Origin: Plantago major
Taxonomy: Eukaryota; Streptophyta; Magnoliopsida; Lamiales; Plantaginaceae
Direction: 5' to 3'
NCBI GenBank assembly: GCA_026545765.1
Contig: CM048844.1
Span: forward strand, 59,616,932-59,680,931
DNA: 64,000 bases
The stretch's first letter is position 1, and each line of letters starts with the position of its first letter. A program made the translations under genes and the position numbers. Under the pieces are notes generated by a model. The model saw nothing but the letters and a program-made list of their open reading frames with translations, was not told where the DNA came from and ran no database searches. Of this stretch, positions 35,912 through 48,102 are shown in pieces.

Positions 35912-37574
35912 TGTTGGTCCAGATAACGGCAAAGTAAAAGACTAGAGGGGGGGGGGTGAATAGTCTTTTAAAGCTTTTGTCGATAAAAACTATTTCTCAG
36001 ATATCTGTGTAGATATCTGATACTTAGATTCAGAGCGCGGAAGACTTAAGATAGATAAGTGCAGAAATAGTTAAAGTGTGTGTGTGTGTTGCTGAAATGT
36101 AAGTACAGAAAAGTAAATAACACAGCAAGTATAGTGGTATCTGAAGGTGGCATAATCCTCCAACTAATCCACTTCGGTCTTCCAAAGACCTAGAATTCAC
36201 TAGAATAGATAATTGAGGTCACCTTACAAAAATCCTATTCTAAGATTCCTTAAACAAATGGTTCCCAACCAAATGTTCCCACTGAGTTGTTCCCCGGCTT
36301 TCACAGCCAAGTACTTCTGCTCGAAACCTTTTTGAGCTATTCCCTAGCTTACCAAGCTAAGTACTTCCTGTGCTCAATAACCTTGGAGTTATTCCTTAGT
36401 TTCTCAAACTAAGTACTTCTGTACTCCACGCCAGTGATGGTGTTGGTTTTGGTTTGAGTTGTCAGATGAGCTTCTTTAATAACTTTTCAGTTAATCAGAT
36501 AGCTCTGTGAATCAAGTATACTTAATACACTTTTCAATGTATGGTATCTTGTTCTTTTTACTGACCCAAGTCTTAGATAAATGTTCTAGAGAATGAATCT
36601 CAGATACTTGATCTTTCAATTCAACTCTTTCACAGATAGCTGTGCTTGTTTAGGATCAGGACACTTAGAACTTTAGTACTACTTAAGATCAGGAGCTTTG
36701 GTCGCAATAGAAAGCTTTGAGAGTAAGTAGTTTGCTTGAGAGATTAAGATATGTGTTCAGTGTAAGTTCTTCAGGTTGTATGGTGTGTCTACTCAAGCAG
36801 TCTAAGTGTTGATATTTATAGATGAATTTGAGTGCCGTTTGAATAGTATCCGTTAGGCTTAAATCAAATTCAAACTATTGATATCTGTGTATAGTACTGT
36901 AGCAGGTTTGTCTTCTTCTTCAGAAGCTACCGTTGCTTTTGTTCAGACATCTCTGTCCATGCATTTAATGCATTGTACTATACTTTTGTCCTGTAGTGCC
37001 AACGGAACTATGCTTTGTATCAGAGACAACCTTGATCAGATTTCTCTGATTCTTTGCACGTTCTTATCTTTAACTTCAGATACCACTTTTATTGAAACAA
37101 CTTTGTTTGCAATATATATATATTTCTTTTTCAGAAATGTGGTTAAAGCTCAAGGTATCTGAGAATAGATATCTGTGGACACTTTCCTTGTTTTCAGATA
37201 GACCTTTTATTTCTCAGATATCTCTTGTGACACAGTTTGTTTAAAACTATTCGTGTCTTCAAGATATCTGGCCAAGGTATCTGTAAAACTGTTTCAGTAA
37301 TCTTGTGCAGTCTTCAAATCTTCAATGTCGTTGAACTTGTTCTGCTTGGATGTCTTCTTCTTGGTCTTCTCTTCATAAAATAAAAATTACATTTTGAGAC
37401 CTATCATCCTATACAAGATTAGCTAGACTATCATACTTAGTGGGTTTCCTCTTTTACAATGTTCAAGTGAACCAAGAGTACTAATCACCTTTCTGAGACT
37501 AAGATAAGTCATCATGTTGCTGATCAAAATCTAAACAGATATTTCTAACAAAATATCTAACAAATTTCCTAACA
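35912..37574 (-). repeat. Copia-B 5' LTR
   Basis: 1663 bp. On the plus strand it opens TGTTGGTCC and closes CCTAACA. TATA box (minus CTATAAATATC) near 36811-36822, TG run near 36077-36090, G run 35947-35956. It carries the longest version of the hairpin array (36281-36420). Confidence 0.93.
36281..36420 (-). repeat. Hairpin array, three units, in Copia-B 5' LTR
   Basis: Plus-strand stems: GGCT-ttcac-AGCC (36296-36308), TAGCTT-acc-AAGCTA (36345-36359), TTAGTTT-ctc-AAACTAA (36396-36412). Every stem is followed by AAGTACTTC and preceded by GAG(T/C)T(A/G)TTCC. Unit spacing is about 50 bp. Stems differ in sequence but stay paired. Confidence 0.75.
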
Positions 37575-37579
37575 TCCTC

Positions 37580-40500
37580 TGAAGAAGAGTGATGAAAGGT
37601 TGACCTTTGTAAAAAGTCAACAGAATGATTCTTCAACCACCTATAGCATTGGTCAGAAAGCTAGGGTAGTTGACAAAGGAAAAGGAGTTGCAACCCAGCC
37701 TTTGAAAGAACAACGAGTTCACAAGAAACATGTGGATAAGGTCTCTGAAAAGAAACACAACCCTCAGACATGCAACCATCCACATTGTTGTATTACTAGG
37801 AAGGGAAGAATTGCTGGAATAGGCAAATTCTCTACTGTACCATTTTATGAAAATAAAGATGGTGCAGAAACTAGTAAGGCTTCTGAAGAGCGCATTCAGA
37901 AGCCAAAGGTGTTCGAAATGGCATTGGCTATCATGCTATTGGAAAGGTCCTTCTGCAACAATATAAGGAAGGACAAGAACAATGGCACAAGGCTGATATT
38001 GCACATAGCAATAGACAGAAGTGGAAGAAATCTCAAGCCACTGAAAAACTGAATGCCAGAGCTAGAAGGAACACGCCGAAAGGCTAAGTTTGCTGAAAAG
38101 CAACCCCAGAAACCCAGGGTCCAGAAAGCACCAAAGGGAACACCTAGAAACACCCCAAGAAGGAAGATTGAGACCAAAATTACTGATTCTATTGCATCTC
38201 CTTCTGATCAAGTTAGACAAAAACAAACTCCCAAGAAATTCACTAAAATGTGGATTCCTACTGGAAGAATGTTTAGTCTAAGTGGTTCTATCTCTGAGGC
38301 AAGAACCTAACTCCTGCTTCTGTTGTGCAGAACGCCTCTTGGACTAAGGCTCAATGGCTATTTGATAGTGGATGCGGAAAGCACATGATAGGAGACAAAG
38401 CAAATCTGGTCAACTACAAAGCTTGCAACACTGGACCAGACATCAGATTTGCTGGAGGAGAATTAAATCCCTCTCTGGGATTTGGCAACGTGAAATTGGG
38501 ATCATTAACAATCACTGACGTATTACATGTTAAAGGTTTGAAATATAATCTATTTAGCATGAGCCAGTTTGCAGACAAGGGATTCACTGTGAAATTCAAA
38601 GCAAAGTATTGCAAACTTATTGACAATGAGTCAAAGCAGACAGTCTTGGTTGCTCGGCGGAAAGGTAGTCTTTATGTTGCCGATTGGGCATCTGCCACAA
38701 CTGAAGAATGTCTCATGGTGAGTCAATCAGTCACCGGAAGAGCACTGGTTATGGCACAAAAGAATGAGTCACTTGAATTTCAAAACTCTGAACAAACTTG
38801 CCAAGAAAGAGTTAGTGGTTGGCCTTCCCAAAACATCTTTCAGAAAGGATGGTATCTATTCTGCCTGTCAGATGGGGAAACAATCCAAGATCTCTTTCAA
38901 GTCCAAAACCAGACACTCTAGTGTTAGACCACTGCAACTATTACACATGGATCTTTTTGAATCATCTTTAACTAGTTATGCAGGAAAGAAGTATGGTCTG
39001 GTTGTTGTAGATGACTTCTCAAGATTCACTTGGGTTGTCTTTCTGAAGCACAAATCTGATGCTAGGGTGGAGATACCAAACTTGCTGAATAAGCTTGAAG
39101 TCATGAAAAATGACAAGGTATCTACAATCAGAACAGACCATGGTACTGAGTTTGTCAACCAGTACATAAAGGAGTTTTGTACCAGCAAAGGTATACAACA
39201 CCAACTTTCCTCTGTGAGAACACCACAACAAAATGGTGTTGCAGAAAGGAAAAATAGAACCCTTGAAGAAGCAGCAAGGACAATGCTTGCTGACACTGAG
39301 ATAAGTGAAGTTTACTGGGTTGAAGCTGTAAACACAGCATGCTACACTCAGAACAGATGCTTGATAAACAAACACCATGACAAGACCCCCTTTGAACTCT
39401 TGGTTGGTAGACCCCCAAGTATCAAACATCTGAAAGTGTTTGGTTGTAGATGTTTTGTTCTTAACAATGGAAAAGAGTATCTAAGAACATTTCAACCAAA
39501 GGCAGATGAAGGTGTGTTTCTTGGTTATTCTATGAATAGCAAAGCATACAGAGTTTACAACAAAAGAACAAAGAAGATTAAAGAATCAGTTCATGTTGTA
39601 TTCTATGAAGGAAGCAAGAAAACACCCATTGCTGATGAACTCTCAGAAAGGTTCAAGGAACTAATGATAAAGGATTCTGAAGAAGAACCCTCAGAAAGGA
39701 AAAACATCATTGTGGAAAGAGAGGATGACTCTGATGAAGAAAAGCATGAAATTCCTAGTAACAACCAGATGATTCTCAAACATGATGAAGAATTTCCTAT
39801 GTGAATTCCAGAAATGGAAACTGAAGATGTTCATCAGAGAGCTAACTCTGGAAATGACCTCTCTGACAGGCATGTCCCAGAAAGCCCTCACACTGAGCAA
39901 ATGTCAGACATTCACCGCCCTTCTGAGGTGCAAAATGTCTCAGATACTGAAGAAGTATCAAGTCATAATCATAGTGATTCACATTCAGATCACTTGGATA
40001 TTGACCCTACTAGCCCTAAACCCACGATGAGATGGATCAAGGATCATCCTGCAAAAGATGTAATTGGACCAATTAATCAAGGTGTTAGGACTAGGAGAGC
40101 AATAGCTGAAAATGCTAATTCTCTCTTCGGATGTTTTATCTCAAACATTGAACCTAAGACTATAGAAGAAGCATTAAGAGACCAAGACTGGATCTCAGCA
40201 ATGCAAGAAGAGTTGGATCAATTTGAGAGAAACAAAGTCTGGAAACTAGTTCCATTTGTAGAAGGAATATCTGTGATTGGAACTAAGTGGGTTTTCAGAA
40301 ACAAGATGAATGAATCTGGTGAAATAACCAGAAATAAAGCAAGTTTGGTTGCCAAGGGATTCACCCAGACTGAAGGTCTAGATTTTATGAGTCATATGCA
40401 CCAGTTGCCAGATTGGATGCAATAAGACTCTTCTCGCCTTCTGACTCATAAAGACTTTAAAGTTTATCAGATGGATGTCAAGAGTGCATTCTTGAATGGT

Positions 40501-41682
40501 GAACTTGCTGAGGAAGTCTATGTTGAACAACCACCTGGCTTTGAAGTTTCCTCAGAAAGTAGAATGGTCTATAAGCTACAGAAAGCTCTATATGGACTAA
40601 AACAGGCTCCAAGAGCATGGTATGACACTTTGGCCAAATACCTTCTGGAAAGTGGTTTCAAGAAAGGTGAAGTTGATAAAACTTTATTTACTTTAAATTA
40701 TGATGGGAAACTACTCTTAGTTCAAGTATATGTTGATGACATCATATTTGGATCTAAGGACAAGGAACTTTGTGATGACTTTGCAAATCTCATGAAAAGT
40801 AAGTTTGAGATGAGCATGATGGGAGAATTGAACTATTTCCTAGGATTGCAAGTCAAGCAACTCAATGATGGAATATTCATTAGTCAGACAAAGTATGCAA
40901 AAGACATGCTCACAAAGTTCAATCTTAAGCCTTCAGAAAAGAATGCTAAGATACCTATGAGCATATGAACCAAGATGACCTATATTGAATCAGACAAGAG
41001 TGTTGAAGAACATAAGTATAGGAAATTGATAGGTTCACTACTTTACCTTACTGCAAGCAGACCTGATATTCAATATGCAGTTGGAGTGTGTGCTAGGTTT
41101 CAAACAAATCCAATGCAATCACACTACAACATTGCTATGAAAATATTAAGGTATGTGAAAGGTACAGTAGATGTAGGTTTGTGGTATCCTAAAGAAAGTG
41201 GATTGCATTTGTCTGGTTACTCAGATGCTGATTATGCTGGATCAATGCTTGATAGGAAAAGTACCTCAGGAACTTGTCAGTTTCTGGGAACTAGACTTAT
41301 CTCATGGTTTAGCAAGAAGCAAAACTCAATTGCAACTTCTACCACAGAGGCTGAATATATTGTTGCTGGTTGTTGTACAACACAAATTCTGTGGATTCAA
41401 CAACAACTCAGAGACTATGGACTCAATGAAGAGAAAACTCCCATTTTCTGTGATAACACAAGTGCTATTGGAATCACACAGAACCCCAAGTTCCATGCCA
41501 GAACAAAGCACATTGATGTTAGACACCACTTCATCAGAGACCATATTGAGAAAGGCAATATAGAGATACTCAAGACTGGCACAGAAGACCAACTTGCAGA
41601 TATCTTCACCAAGCCCCTACAAGAAAGCCGGTTCTTGACTTTAAGACATAATCTTGGGTTAATGGAGATGCCTAAGGACTGA
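37580..41682 (+). pseudogene. pol: Copia-A gag tail and pol: protease, integrase, RT, RNase H
   Basis: 37580-38310 is the gag tail and linker (VSEKKHNPQTCNHPHCC, then a basic region). Protease has WLFDSGCGKHM near 38360 with an intact DSG. GAG-pre-integrase follows, a shift near 38740, then integrase in one frame 38764-39803: D (LLHMDLFE), D (RTDHGTEF), E (NGVAERKNRT). A TGA at 39801 precedes an acidic linker and RT N-terminus (39814-40425). A small indel near 40395 shifts the frame. 40471-41682 holds RT with YVDDIIFGS (about 40735) and copia RNase H with TEAEYIVAGCC and KHIDVRHHF, broken by one TGA at 40966. Catalytic residues are all present; only stops and shifts disable it. Confidence 0.92.
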
Positions 41683-42617
41683 AAAATGTCCTGAATCTCT
41701 AAAGTCTGAGTAAGTGAGGTAGAAAAGAAGTAGGCCTCTGAGAACATGTTCTCAGAAAGCCAAGTTGATAAGAAGTGTTGCAAAGATTTCTGAGCAGCAA
41801 CACTCAGAAAGGTAAAACATTTCTGGAACGGGTATGCAGAAAGGCAAAGGTTGGTACACACTCAATAAGTAAATAAGACTAGAACTTACTTACTGAGAGT
41901 GGGTCAAATACATTCAAACAACTGAAGCTTCTGACACTTGAATTCAGAAAGCTATTTTGTCATAGAGAGAAAAGACACACAAAGCCCGAAAAGTATAAGT
42001 TCTGGGAAGTCAAACATGTCCAATGTCTTGTATTTTTGCCATTTTTATGATAAACAATATAAGATAAGGACTTGACACTCAGAATGATAAGTTCAAACGA
42101 TTGAGTGTTCTTACTCTTTACTAAGTGACATAATGGATGTAACTTGTCAAAAATCCATCAAGTCGGCACAATACCATTTGTTGATTGATATCATTACAAG
42201 ATATTCAATATAAGCCCTTGATGAATAAACGTTTGATCTCAACGGTTGGGATTAAAACAAAGCAAGTAATGTCTGTTGAGAAATGCAGACATGGCCCACT
42301 ACGCATTTAATGGAGAACGTGTGTGATACCACGCCTATGCAGATACAAAGACACGCACGCATTCATATTCAGTTGTATGTATGTTGTATCTATGTACATT
42401 TTGTCTGCTATATATATAGGACTTGGGCAAAAGACAAACACTTATACAAATTCCAAAATTTCATACTTGCATCAAAACAGCAAAATCTCTCAAGATTTCT
42501 GCAAAACCCCTTCTGTAAACTCAACTTCTTGTGTTTAGTCTTCTGAAAAGATAGACTAATCCCGATTAATCTTGCAAAACCCCTCTGAAAACACTCACTC
42601 AAGACTCTATATAAGAG
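41683..42617 (+). other. Copia-A spacer between pol and envelope-like gene
   Basis: No gene seen. It contains a TATATATAG at 42410-42418 about 200 bp before the envelope-like ATG, a candidate promoter for a separate transcript, and one copy of the unit amplified in Copia-B at 29823. Confidence 0.55.
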
Positions 42618-45600
42618 ATGGCACCCAAGAAGATAACCACCAAGAACCCTAAGGCCGCATCATCTGCTGCTGCTGAAAAGCAAGGAGGAAAGGAACTTAA
42701 GGTGTGGAATAAACGCCTTCTGGGAAAATTCACACCATCTGATTGGAACCCAAACCACAAAATGAATTGGGGAGCTTTTCTAGTAAAGAAGTATATACCA
42801 ACAGTCATACCTTCAAGATCAGATAGGAAACTGATATTGGGGATGCTGAAAAGTTCCCATATCTTCAAGTTTCTGTCTGCTGCACCCAGTGGACTATCCA
42901 CACTGGATGTGCTGGAGTTCTATAACAACTCCAAAATCTTCACAAAGGTTGTGAATGATGAAGAACAGAAATACATGCAGACTGAAGTTCAAGGATAAGA
43001 GATCGTCCTAGACTGCAAGACTTTCTGCAAGATATTCCGATTGAAAAATCGAGGAACAATTGAAGACATCAACATCAGGGATGCTTCCATGATTCAGAGT
43101 GTTAAAGAGCTATTTGAAGCAATCCAAATCGAAAATTCAAAAGGTTGCCCCACGGACTTTGTTCTGAAGGCCATCAGAACTAGTCATCTCCAGAAACACT
43201 GGAGTACTCTAGCTCTCATTCTGGTTCGTTGCTTTGATGGCAACAAAGGTGGAGTAGACCAGATAAGCATGGAGAGATGGATGATGATGCATCTCCTGAA
43301 CAAGAAGCATGAAGGGCAGGAAACCCACTTTAACTGGGGGTAGTACGCCTTCAACAAATTCCTAGGACATATTGAGGAATTTGAGCCCAAGATCATCAAT
43401 GGCTTTGCTGAGCCAAAGGCCAATATGCACTTTGGCCTCAGAATTTGTCACATTTTGGAAACAATGGGAATCACTCTCAGAGAGAGGCAAGAAATCCCAG
43501 TCACCAACTCTCTTTTCAGACATGCCTTTGAAGAAAAGGAGAGACTTGCTGCTGAGAAAGATCAGAGAGAGGCAGAAGAGCTTGAAGCTGCCCAGCAAGG
43601 TGAGGAGGTCTCTGAGCAAGCTCAAGCTCAACCTCCAGTTGCCAAGAGAAAGAGGACTCAAAGCAAAAGAGCCTCCAAGTCCCTAAGCATACAAGAGGCA
43701 CAACCTTCTGGAGACAAGGTCTCAGAAGATGTTGGTCGCCCAGAAAGGCAACTCCAGATAGCCCCAAGAATTCTGAGCCAGGCTGCTCTAGAAATCTCCA
43801 GAGATGATAGAAATATCATAGATGGGTCTGCACCAACACTGAATAGTGAATATGAGGAAGATGAAGTACTTGCAAAAGTACTCAAAAAGTCCAAGTATGA
43901 GACCTATGGAGGAGCATCAAGCTCAGCCCCTCAGAAAGAAAGGAGCCCCTCTGCCCAGCAGGAAGAAGAAGGCCTGGGTGAGGAAGATAGAATGCTGGAA
44001 GATCCTGACGTTGCTTCCACATTCACTATGCCAGCACAAAAGGTTGCTGAAGAAAACCCTGTTCTTGAACAGGTTCCTCAACCTTCTGAGAGAGCTCAAC
44101 TCTCAGAAAGGGATCAGACTGAGATGGTGACTCAGAATAATACTCTAGAGGACAACAACAATGAGCAAAGAGAGGCTGTGGAGACTCCACTAGTCCAAGA
44201 GACCCAAGCTCAGCCTGACTCTATTCAGGTAATAAAGATGGTTTGTATTTAACTTGTGAACATAGGTATATGTTAATTAGTTATTCATAAGCTTTGTTTG
44301 TTACAGGCCAATTTAGAGGCAATCTTTCAGGGGGAAGAAAACTTGTCCACCCCCTTGAATCAAGAAGAGGCTCCTCCAACCTCAGAACATCAAGAAGAGC
44401 CTGTCCCACAGGTAGTAAAGTTATCTCTGAACAAGAAATAACTAACTAAAATGCTCTTATCTTATGTTCTAATATTCTTAATGTCTCTTCTTAGGCTCCA
44501 ACTGAGGAAGTAGTGGTGGTGGAACCAACACCCCAAAACCAAGAGATTCCAGAGGCTGAAAAGCTCTCTGAGGAAGTATTTACTGAGCCTTCTGCTGAGA
44601 AGGTAAGTAATCAGTAATAGTCTCCTTCAAGAATGCTCTGGAAAACCCACTACTAAATCTCTTATGTTTGTTCTTACAGGCTCAGTCAGAAGAACAATTG
44701 GATGGATAAACAGTTGTGTTATCTCCTCCAAAAGAAACTGGCAATGCTGAAGAAGCAGAGTCAGCAGAAAAGGTTCCAGAAACCCCCAAGGTTTCTGAGA
44801 AAGATGCCACTGAGCTTCCTCACTTGGAAGTAAGTGAAGTCTCAGAAAGCATTTTTCCACTTATCTTTGTGTTAACAGTTTCTAAACATATTTGATTTTA
44901 ATTCTCAGGTTCTAGCAGAAAGAAAGGTTGATGAGGATCAGACTTCTCCTCACAACAAGGTATCTGAGGCCTCTGTGCCCAAGCAAGCAGAAGTACAGGA
45001 TAATGAGCCTAGTGTTTCTTTCAGGCTCAAAGTCTAGTGCCAGTTGATTTACTCAAGGCCTTCCAGAAGCACACTTTAAGGAAACATCTCAAGTGCTTCA
45101 GACAATGGCAGAAACTCAGAAAGGCTGACCTTTCTGAAGTAGCCAGAGTAATCGACGTCCCAGAGAAGAGAACAATCGCCTTCAATCTGGAAGATCATAT
45201 CCATGCATTGTTCCCAACAGAGTCCTACTCATTTGCCACTCTGATGCATGAAGACTTCATTCATGAAGTAGCACAAAGACTTATAGCAGATTTCAAGTCT
45301 ACGGATGCTCAAACCCAAGATCAGATGGTTACCCATCCTGCCGTGCCCAACAAGCTCACAACCTACCCAACTGAGCAAGAGGAAGTTAATGGGAGGATGA
45401 TCACACTTCCTGATGTGATCAAACTGGTTTCTGAAGATGAGGAAGAGATGGACGAAAATGATTATGAAGAACCTCCCTCTGAGCATCGAAACCAAGAAGC
45501 AAAGAACAAGAGTGATGATGACCAGAATGATGATCCTCAACCTGGACAAGGTGGGATTCAGAAAGCCAACAACGGAAGTGGAGAACAGGCTATTCCTTCC

Positions 45601-47565
45601 AATGTTCAGAGAGCCCCATCATCATCACCTCCCAAGTCTCATCAAGATATCCAACAGGCTGAGCACAATGATGCCATAGAAGAAATTTCAGCCGCTGAGT
45701 TCAGGATTGAACAACTCAGACAGAAGTTGGAAGAAGAGAAGAGAATCAACTTAGAGTGCCAAGCACAAGTTGATGAGAAGGAAGCCAAGATTCAAAAGCT
45801 CAGAGAAGCAAAGAAGTTTGGAAAGAAAGATCAGCATTACCGCAGCTGAAATTGATGCCATGCATACTGTTGATGAAGAAGCACAAGATGCTGAGGCTGC
45901 ATCAGAAAGACCTTCTACATCTTCTCATAAGGCCAGCACACTTGATGAAAAACAAAAGAAGATTGCCAATCTGCAAACAATCCAAGAAAAGGATTGTGAT
46001 AGTGATGCTGAAGAAAACCGAAACTTGATCACCCCAGAAGAAGATGAGAGACTTATCACTAAGGAAAAGTTAGCCCTTCTGGCTCCTCAACTATTTTCTG
46101 CTCCAGGTGCATCAAGAAGTGATGAGCACAGGTCTAGAACAAGTGTTTTCTTGGAACTAAGAGACAGACTTGTTGCTCAAGACACTAAAGTCCTACAGTC
46201 AGTCCCAGAAGAGATGAAAGATTTGGCTGCCGCATTGCTAAACAGAGCAACCAGCATAGCCCTCTCTCAGAAAGATCTAGCTTTGATCAGGGAAGATGAC
46301 TGCAACAATGCCAACCTAGCACTAACAGAAGCCATCCATGCTACTCAACAAGCAGATGCTATTCTAAGGCCTCTTGAAGAGCTCAACAGAAAAGAGCAAG
46401 AATTGGTTAGGCAAAACAAGGACTTGAAGAAAGAAATCCAAGAACTGGTCAGGGTGCACAACAACCTCCAGAAAAACTTTGAATCACTCTCTGAAGCTTA
46501 TGCTATCATGAGTCAGTCATTCATGACTAAGGGGGAAGAAGAGATGCCTCAGAAAGGCAGAGGAAGAAAAAGAAAACAATCAATTCCTCCCTCATCAAGG
46601 ACACTAGAGATGCCCCTGCTGAAGAAGTTGTTCCAGATCAACCAGCCAGAAGGCTGAGAAGTATGGTTACTAGGGGAACCAAGTCCCTTAGGATCTCAGA
46701 TGGGAACAACCAGAATAATCCTGAAGAAGGAGAAGACCAAGAAGAAGGAGAGGTAAGAGATCAAGAAAGCTGCAAGCCTCACAACTGGAACCACAATGAT
46801 GATAAGGATGAATCTGATACAGATGAGCATCCAATCCACAAGAGAAGAAGGCAAGCAAGCACCTCACAACCTCCTCTGGCAGCAAGGCCTTTGGCAGCCA
46901 GAACTCCTTCTGGAAATACCAAGTCAATACAAAGAACATCCACCAGCACAGCCCCAAGGCAGGAAGAAAGGGTTAGAGGATCTCCTGACAGAAGGCCACC
47001 TAACAGAAAGGCAAGAAGGGATTCCCAGTTTGGCAGAGTAAACAGAGAAACTCATCAAGAAAGGCCAACTGATGCCCACATTGAATATGTGAAGACCAGT
47101 AATGAATAGTCTTCATATAGGTGCATTCTAAACAAGAGAGGGTATTGGATTCTGGAACTACAACATCTACTTGTCAATGATAAGTTTCCAACTCCCATCT
47201 TCAACCAGATCCTGAAATGGAGAGAAGGCAAGCCAGAATTGCTAAAACCTGAGCACCTTCATGCCTGGCTAAACATTGAAGTAGAAAAGAGGAATGAAGC
47301 CAGAAAGATGGATCTTTCTTTTGCATCCTTACCAAAGCCTGATGATGTACACAAGGTAAGAAAACTGGATGGTAGCTACAGCAGGAAGAACAAACTAGGT
47401 GTTTCAACCTATGAGTCATTCTATATGACATTGGATGAATACCTAGATGATATACACTATCTGGAAGAAATATACAAGTATTTCAACCTATCTCAGCTGC
47501 ATATAGACCACTCCGGTGCAGGAAAGTATACGGTCAAACACTTTCTCGGAAGAATCACAAGCTAG
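42618..47565 (+). pseudogene. Copia-A envelope-like gene with mini-exons
   Basis: Start ATG at 42618 (MAPKKITTKN). Exon 1 (42618-44228) has two in-frame stops (42996, 43341) and encodes an N-terminal domain (WNPNHKMNWGAF, AIRTSHLQKHW, LILVRCFDGNKGG), a charged helix and an acidic tail. Mini-exons follow at 44307-44411, 44495-44602, 44680-44829 (one TAA) and 44909-44959 or -44998, then a long exon from 45025: helical block (HLKCFRQWQKLR, DHIHALFPTESYSFATL), coiled coil (46090-46500) and basic region, with shifts near 45840 and 46600. It ends with the conserved C-terminal domain after a TAG at 47107 (GYWILELQHLLVN, STYESFYMTLDEY). Roughly 1500 codons. Colinear with Copia-B; function unknown, not clearly an envelope. 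Confidence 0.78.
44229..45024 (+). other. Mini-exon/intron array in Copia-A envelope-like gene
   Basis: Introns at 44229-44306, 44412-44494, 44603-44679 and 44830-44908 are 77-83 bp, GT-AG, with good pyrimidine tracts. The exons between them are 105, 108 and 150 nt, all multiples of three, and all introns are phase 0. Exons after introns 1, 2, 3 and 5 begin GC(T/C), coding Ala. The fifth intron looks truncated (26 nt if the homologous donor at 44999 is used; that donor now reads GA). Confidence 0.65.
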
Positions 47566-48102
47566 CAAGAGTTACCATGAAATATGTGACTTATCCGTAA
47601 AGACAGCTCTGTCGGAAGGATTCTTTATGACTATGTCCAAGAATGCGTAAAAGTGGATGATCATGTCAATCGATCCGAAAAGGTCTTTGAAGAACTGAGG
47701 TATCTGAACCCAAGTTGCATTTACGAAGACTTGAAGACTAGTAACATTAGAATACTCTCTTGGAGCTTGGATTCTCCTTTGTTCTAATTTACTTAGTATG
47801 TTTTGTTACTTTTTGTAATCTTGCTGATTGTTTCTGAATTTCTCTATCTGTAAAAGTTGCATCTTATTCTGTAAACTGTACCTATCTGAAGATCATACTC
47901 TCAGATACATTCTAATAGATGACAACTTATCAGCAAAGATCACTTCTTGTGATTTGGTTGATGTTTACTTTCTGCACTTAATTCAACTAAAATTGAATAT
48001 CATTTGAAATGATTAAGTGGTGGATTGTTCTCTTCCAGGATTACAAATTTGTAATAGGACTTAAAAGATAGTCATGGATGACTGATCAAAAAGGGGGAAA
48101 TT
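47566..48102 (+). other. Copia-A 3' untranslated region and polypurine tract
   Basis: No intact gene. The first part still aligns to the last residues of the Copia-B envelope-like protein in shifted frames (to about 47690). The purine tract AAAAAGGGGGAAATT (48088-48102) abuts the 3' LTR and matches the Sirevirus consensus form. Confidence 0.8.

Larger units (their letters stand above)
21539..37574 (-). mobile_element. Copia-B: second Sirevirus-like element, nested in Copia-A
   Basis: 16036 bp. The LTRs are 21539-23154 and 35912-37574, with a perfect target duplication TCCTC at 21534-21538 and 37575-37579. It belongs to the same family as Copia-A: shared LTR ends, primer site, gag start, pol and envelope-like gene. 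It sits in opposite orientation in Copia-A gag. Order on the minus strand: 5' LTR (right), gag, protease, integrase, RT, RNase H, spacer, envelope-like gene, purine tract, 3' LTR (left). Gag and integrase are broken; RT-RNase H is one open frame. Confidence 0.93.

Noticed and set aside
42618..47565. Calling the copia 3' gene a true viral envelope
   Set aside because: No signal peptide, fusion peptide or membrane helix can be seen; the name is kept only for its position.
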